NCBI GenBank assembly: GCA_016287975.1
Contig: JAEEXV010000370.1
Span: 1 to 9,289, forward strand
Direction of reading: 5' to 3'
Origin: Lentisphaeria bacterium
GTDB taxonomy: Bacteria; Verrucomicrobiota; Lentisphaeria; Oligosphaerales; Oligosphaeraceae
DNA: 9,289 nt
Shown: positions 5,674-9,289 of the stretch, one piece after another
Layout of the letters: each line of letters opens with the position of its first letter
How positions within the stretch are numbered: the first letter of the stretch is position 1
Notes under the pieces: model-generated
Told to the model about the DNA's origin: nothing
The model's database searches: none
The model's input: only the letters and a program-made list of their open reading frames with translations
Made by a program: the position numbers and the translations under genes

Positions 5674-8600
5674 ATGAAATCTGCGCTGTTCCTGCTTCTC
5701 TTCTGCGCCCTCCCGCTCTTCGCCGCGCCAGGCGCCTTCACCATCGAGCCCCAGGGCGATTCCTTCCGCATCCTGCACCGCGGCAAGGTGCTCGTCTCCG
5801 CCATCCACGCCCATTCCCGCGAGGATGGCCGCTTCGGACTGGATCCGATCAAGACCGCCGAGGCCACGCTCCCAGACGGCACGCGCGTCTGGAACCGCTG
5901 GAGCGAAAACCCCGACACCCGCATCCGCCTGGAGGTCGCCGTCAAGGGCGACGGCTCGGAGATCGAACTCAACATGCTCGGCGAAACCGTCGCCTATTCC
6001 GCCGACATGACCCGCACCGTCGACCTCATCCTCCCCTGGGAGGCCCTCGCGGGCTGCGACTACCAGGGCCTCGTCATCAGCGGACGCGTCTGGAAGACCG
6101 ACCAGGGAACCCTCGGCCCCGACACCCCCGCCAACGCCCGCATCGGCGCCTCCCCCTGGCGCTACCTCGTCTTCTCCAAGGGCAACGCCGCCGCCTCGGG
6201 CGTCGTCTTCGACTTCCACCCCATCGGCGCAGGCGCCTACAGCCTCCAGCACGCCACTGGCGGCTTCCGCGGCATCGTTCATCCCGTCCGCGAAGGCAAC
6301 GTCGTCCGCATGCAGGGCGGCGCCACAGGCGCCGACGGCATCACGGGCCTGAAACTGGTCCTGCGCGAAGGCGACTTCGCCACCGACTATCCGACCCACC
6401 ACGCATGGCGCTCCTACACCTACAACGACCGCGTCCCCACCCAGCGCCTCTACTCCTTCGGCTCCGCCCGCCACGGCAAGGAATACACCGCCGCCGACAC
6501 CGCCGCCTTCACCCCGCAGCGCGGATACGGCTGGCTGAACGCCCCGCAGCTCAAGCCGCACCGCGACGCCCCCGAGGGCGCCCTCTACTCCGCCCTCCAG
6601 GGCAAGGACGCCGCCTTCCGCATCGGCGGCCTCCCGCCTGGCCTCCATCTCCTCCACATCTCCAGCGGCAACTACGGCGGCGCCAGGAACTCCTTCGGCA
6701 TCACCGTCAACGGCCGCGAGGTGCTCCCGCGCCAGAGCGTCGCCAGGCGCGAACTCCTCGACGTCGGCGTCCCCGTCTGGACCACCGACGGCACCATCGA
6801 GATCCGCTTCGACGGCGACTTCCTCGTCTCCGCCATCGGCACCGCCTTCCTGATGGCCGAGGCCGAGGACTTCACCTACCAGCGCGGATACTGGCGCGTC
6901 GACGGCTTTGAACCAGCCTCCTACCTCCACAACTCCGACCACAACCCCCAGGCGCCGCTCACCATCGACGTCGCGCGCATCCCGATGCCCGTGCCAGGCG
7001 AAGAGGACAAGGGGCCGCTGAAGCCCCTGCGCAAAGAAATCGAATTGCCCGACCCCGACGATCCCGAGCTGGCCTGGATCAAGAAGGTCTCCATCGGAGG
7101 CGTCCACTACAACTACCGCACCCACGACGACGCCCGCGAAGCCGCCCTCCTGCAGCGCCGCCTCGACGAAGTCCAGGCCGAAGGCGCGAACACCGTGATG
7201 ATCGGCGTGCCGCCCCTCTCCCGCCATACCTACCCGAACCAGATTCCCCGCGACCACGCCAAGATCGCCCGCCTCGTCCAGGCCGCCCATGCCCGCGGCA
7301 TGAAGGTCATCGACCACAACGACGCCACCCTCCTCTGGCAAGCGGGCATCGGCTTCCGCCAGTGCGCCGAGCGCCTCAACGAGTGCATCCGCGCCTTCCC
7401 CGACATGATGCCCACCCCCGCATTCTGCCTCAACAACCCCGTCTTCACCGAAAAATACACCGACTTCATCCTTGATGTCCTCCGCCGAGGCGTCGACGGC
7501 CTGCAGTGCGACGAGACCTACTTCTACCCGTATTTCTGCGGCTGCCGCCACTGCCGCGCCGCCTTCCACGCCGACACGGGCTGGTGGCTCCCCCTGAACG
7601 AACTCGACCCGCGCCTCAAGAATCCGCGCGCACCCCTCTGGAAGGCCTTCATCGAATGGCGCAAGTCCAAGGCCGCCGACTGGGTCATCGGGCTCAGGCG
7701 CAAGGCCCGCACTGTCAATCCCCACGTCCTCATCTGCCGCTACAACACCCACGGCGGCTTCACCACCACCTCCGCCCCCTACCAGAAGGGCAACGACCTC
7801 ATCGAGTTCACCCGCGTCGTCAACTTCCTCGGCACCGAGGTCATGCCCCGCAACTGCCTCGTCTGCGCCCGCGCCCTCATCCCCTTCCGCAAGGTCTTCA
7901 ACCTGCTGCGCGAGGCCACACACATCCCCATCTGGGCCTGGCTCTACGGCGCCCACCCCGACGCCCGCTACTTCGCCTGGGCCGCCTGCAACATCGCCGC
8001 GGGCACAGGCTTCATCCACAGCAAGCCAGGCGAGGACAACTACCTCGCCTTCCGAACCCATCCCGACAACATGGACATCGCCCTGGCGCGACCCACCGCC
8101 CAGATCGTCCTGCTCTTCTCGCAGCACAGCCGCGACTGGAACACCCGCGTCTCCATGAGCTTCCACAACCTCGGCATCGCCCAGACCCTCGAGGAACTCC
8201 ACATCCCCTACCGCGTCTTCGCCGAATTCTCCCTCACCCCCGAAAAGCTCAAGGGCATGAAAGCCATCATCGTCGGCGCCTCCGCCTGCCTCTCCGACCG
8301 CGACATCGAGGCCATCCGCGCCTTCGCACGCCAGGGCGGCACCGTCCTGCTGGGCTGCAACGCCGCCACCTGCAACGAACTGGGCATCCCCCGCGAGAAG
8401 TGGCCCTTCCAGAAGGAGTTCCGCCTGCGTCCGCGCGAACGGCACATCAAGGGCCTCATCGTGTCGGCCGCCGCGGGGCGCGACGGCGCCCCCGTCAAAC
8501 TGCTCAAGCCCCTGGCCTATTTCGGCCCTGGCGGCAAGCGCCCCGCCGCCGAGGAGAAGCCGCTCCTCTGCGGCTTCGACGCCGAGGGCAACGCCTACCC

Positions 8601-9105
8601 GCTCGTCTACGACGCCAAGTTCGGCAAGGGCCGCATCCTCTACGAGGCCGCCCCCATGGGCCTCTCGCTCTTCATCGGCGAACTCGGCAAGGTCGGCGGC
8701 AAATGGCCCTACGAACTCGACGAGGCACTCGCCACCCTCTACCGCCCCTATCTCGGCAACCTCTTCGGCCACGCCACCCCGTGGGAGGTCGACGCCCCCT
8801 TCAAAGTCGCCACCGAACTCTACCGCCAGGGCGACGCCCTCGTCGCGCACTTCCTGAACGGACAGGGCGCCACCCTCAAAAAGGGCGACACCTACACCGT
8901 CAATCCACCAGGCGAATCCTGGCCCCCCCTCCAGAAGGACATCCAATTCACCCTCAACGCCTCTGGCGTCAAGACCGTCTACGCAGTCTCCCCCGACTTC
9001 AAGGGACACCAGCCCGTCCCCTTCACCCGAAACGGCGACTCGATCACCGTCACACTCCCCAAATCCCTGCTTCGCGCCTACACCCTCGTCTGGATGAAAC
9101 GCTGA
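5674..9105 (+). CDS. Secreted multidomain glycoside-hydrolase-like protein (GHL6/GH42-like architecture)
   Basis: The 1143-residue protein starts at the ATG followed by Lys2 and a hydrophobic stretch (ALFLLLFCALPLF), a Sec signal peptide with probable cleavage near AAPGA (17-22); a TTG in frame at 5656 would spoil this. Residues about 22-245 are a beta-rich region. Residues about 258-398 look like a galactose-binding-like module (LYSFGSARHGKEY, RGYGWL, SSGNYGGARNSF, VNGREV). A TIM-barrel-like domain spans about 467-800, with KVIDHND (544-550), GLQCDETYF (609-617, Asp613/Glu614) followed by CGCRHC (622-627), and LGTEVMP (719-725, Glu722). Asp613, Glu614 and Glu722 are candidate catalytic acids. 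Residues about 808-1010 resemble the flavodoxin-like trimerisation domain of GH42 enzymes (AQIVLLFSQHSRDW, AIIVGASACLSDRDIEAI, GGTVLLG), followed by a C-terminal beta domain (LVAHFLNGQ). The likely role is hydrolysis or recognition of a complex glycan outside the cytoplasm. No sorting signal or anchor is seen. The gene contains no CCGG at all. The domain calls rest on motif resemblance, so the exact family is tentative. Confidence 0.85.
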   Translation: MKSALFLLLFCALPLFAAPGAFTIEPQGDSFRILHRGKVLVSAIHAHSREDGRFGLDPIKTAEATLPDGTRVWNRWSENPDTRIRLEVAVKGDGSEIELNMLGETVAYSADMTRTVDLILPWEALAGCDYQGLVISGRVWKTDQGTLGPDTPANARIGASPWRYLVFSKGNAAASGVVFDFHPIGAGAYSLQHATGGFRGIVHPVREGNVVRMQGGATGADGITGLKLVLREGDFATDYPTHHAWRSYTYNDRVPTQRLYSFGSARHGKEYTAADTAAFTPQRGYGWLNAPQLKPHRDAPEGALYSALQGKDAAFRIGGLPPGLHLLHISSGNYGGARNSFGITVNGREVLPRQSVARRELLDVGVPVWTTDGTIEIRFDGDFLVSAIGTAFLMAEAEDFTYQRGYWRVDGFEPASYLHNSDHNPQAPLTIDVARIPMPVPGEEDKGPLKPLRKEIELPDPDDPELAWIKKVSIGGVHYNYRTHDDAREAALLQRRLDEVQAEGANTVMIGVPPLSRHTYPNQIPRDHAKIARLVQAAHARGMKVIDHNDATLLWQAGIGFRQCAERLNECIRAFPDMMPTPAFCLNNPVFTEKYTDFILDVLRRGVDGLQCDETYFYPYFCGCRHCRAAFHADTGWWLPLNELDPRLKNPRAPLWKAFIEWRKSKAADWVIGLRRKARTVNPHVLICRYNTHGGFTTTSAPYQKGNDLIEFTRVVNFLGTEVMPRNCLVCARALIPFRKVFNLLREATHIPIWAWLYGAHPDARYFAWAACNIAAGTGFIHSKPGEDNYLAFRTHPDNMDIALARPTAQIVLLFSQHSRDWNTRVSMSFHNLGIAQTLEELHIPYRVFAEFSLTPEKLKGMKAIIVGASACLSDRDIEAIRAFARQGGTVLLGCNAATCNELGIPREKWPFQKEFRLRPRERHIKGLIVSAAAGRDGAPVKLLKPLAYFGPGGKRPAAEEKPLLCGFDAEGNAYPLVYDAKFGKGRILYEAAPMGLSLFIGELGKVGGKWPYELDEALATLYRPYLGNLFGHATPWEVDAPFKVATELYRQGDALVAHFLNGQGATLKKGDTYTVNPPGESWPPLQKDIQFTLNASGVKTVYAVSPDFKGHQPVPFTRNGDSITVTLPKSLLRAYTLVWMKR

Positions 9106-9109
9106 TCTC

Positions 9110-9140
9110 CCGAGAACGGCCCGCAGCCGCCTCGGCTTTC
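9110..9140 (+). terminator. Candidate terminator hairpin after the glycoside-hydrolase-like gene
   Basis: CCGAG (9110-9114) can pair with CTCGG (9131-9135), and inside it CGGC (9117-9120) with GCCG (9126-9129) around a 5-base loop, leaving AA opposite C as an internal bulge. The stem is followed by CTTTC, a short T-rich tail rather than a proper T run. Its position 4 bases after the stop codon fits an intrinsic terminator, but the weak tail makes this tentative. Confidence 0.4.
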
Positions 9141-9289
9141 CCGGATCTTCCGGATCTTCCGGATTTCCCGGATCTTCCGGATTTCCCGGATCTTCCGGAT
9201 TTCCCGGATCTTCCGGATTTCCCGGATCTTCCGGATTTCCCGGATCTTCCGGATTTCCCGGATCTTCCGGATTTCCCGGATCTTCCGGA
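9138..9289 (+). repeat. Perfect 9-base alternating tandem array, GGATCTTCC / GGATTTCCC
   Basis: Sixteen uninterrupted 9-base units run from 9143 to 9286. The first two are both GGATCTTCC; from 9161 the units alternate strictly between GGATTTCCC and GGATCTTCC, giving an 18-base higher-order period. The array continues to the last base, so its true length is unknown. Every unit junction makes CCGG, for 17 copies. There is no spacer diversity, so it is not CRISPR. No stop codon appears in any of the six frames, but with no gene start or recognised protein this looks non-coding. The absence of mismatches suggests recent expansion or homogenisation. Confidence 0.97.

Noticed and set aside
4975..9009. 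A 1344-residue open frame on the minus strand
   Set aside because: It runs antisense across both amrS and the secreted gene. Its product is dominated by Gly, Ala, Val, Asp and Glu with no recognisable domain, the usual mirror image of a codon-biased GC-rich gene.
9138..9289. CRISPR array or repeat-protein gene
   Set aside because: The units are contiguous with no variable spacers. The frames are open only because the 18-base period contains no stop; no start or recognised protein continues into it within the window.

Overview
The window is GC-rich (roughly two thirds G+C by eye) and every recognisable gene lies on the + strand. Extreme third-position C/G use, almost no Shine-Dalgarno sequences, a secreted multidomain glycoside-hydrolase-like protein and an AmmeMemoRadiSam cluster suggest a free-living or gut bacterium, possibly of the PVC group (Lentisphaerae, Kiritimatiellota or Verrucomicrobia type). 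That placement is inference from style, because no rRNA or phylogenetic marker is present.

Layout. (1) Bases 1-1870 hold a tight block: the 3' end of an unrecognised gene, an NADH pyrophosphatase/Nudix gene (nudC) that overlaps it by 4 bases, and a small zinc-ribbon-like hypothetical gene 8 bases further on. (2) Bases 1871-2043 are the main intergenic gap, with an AT-rich -10-like island and small hairpins. (3) Bases 2044-5622 look like a second transcription unit: a medium-chain dehydrogenase lacking the usual zinc ligands, an 85-residue two-helix membrane protein, a fused MEMO-AMMECR1 protein (AmmeMemoRadiSam proteins B and A in one chain) and the partner radical SAM enzyme, apparently without its usual C-terminal cysteine segment. 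The last three genes overlap by 4 and 8 bases. (4) Bases 5621-5667 carry a 9-base tandem repeat, followed by a 1143-residue secreted glycoside-hydrolase-like protein (5674-9105). (5) Bases 9110-9289 hold a candidate terminator hairpin and a strictly periodic 9-base repeat array running off the window end.

How the parts fit. The B, A and radical SAM components form a known conserved trio whose chemistry is not settled. Here they are genetically coupled to a small membrane protein and sit behind an NAD(P)-type dehydrogenase. The secreted protein probably acts on a polysaccharide and need not be functionally linked to the trio.

The strongest unexplained signal is at the base level. The tetranucleotide CCGG is nearly absent from the first 9137 bases (9 by hand count, none in the 3.4-kb last gene), and synonymous codons are chosen in a way that avoids it. 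The terminal repeat array packs 17 copies of CCGG into about 150 bases. This points to selection against CCGG in genes (restriction-modification or another CCGG-binding system) and to a special status for the array.
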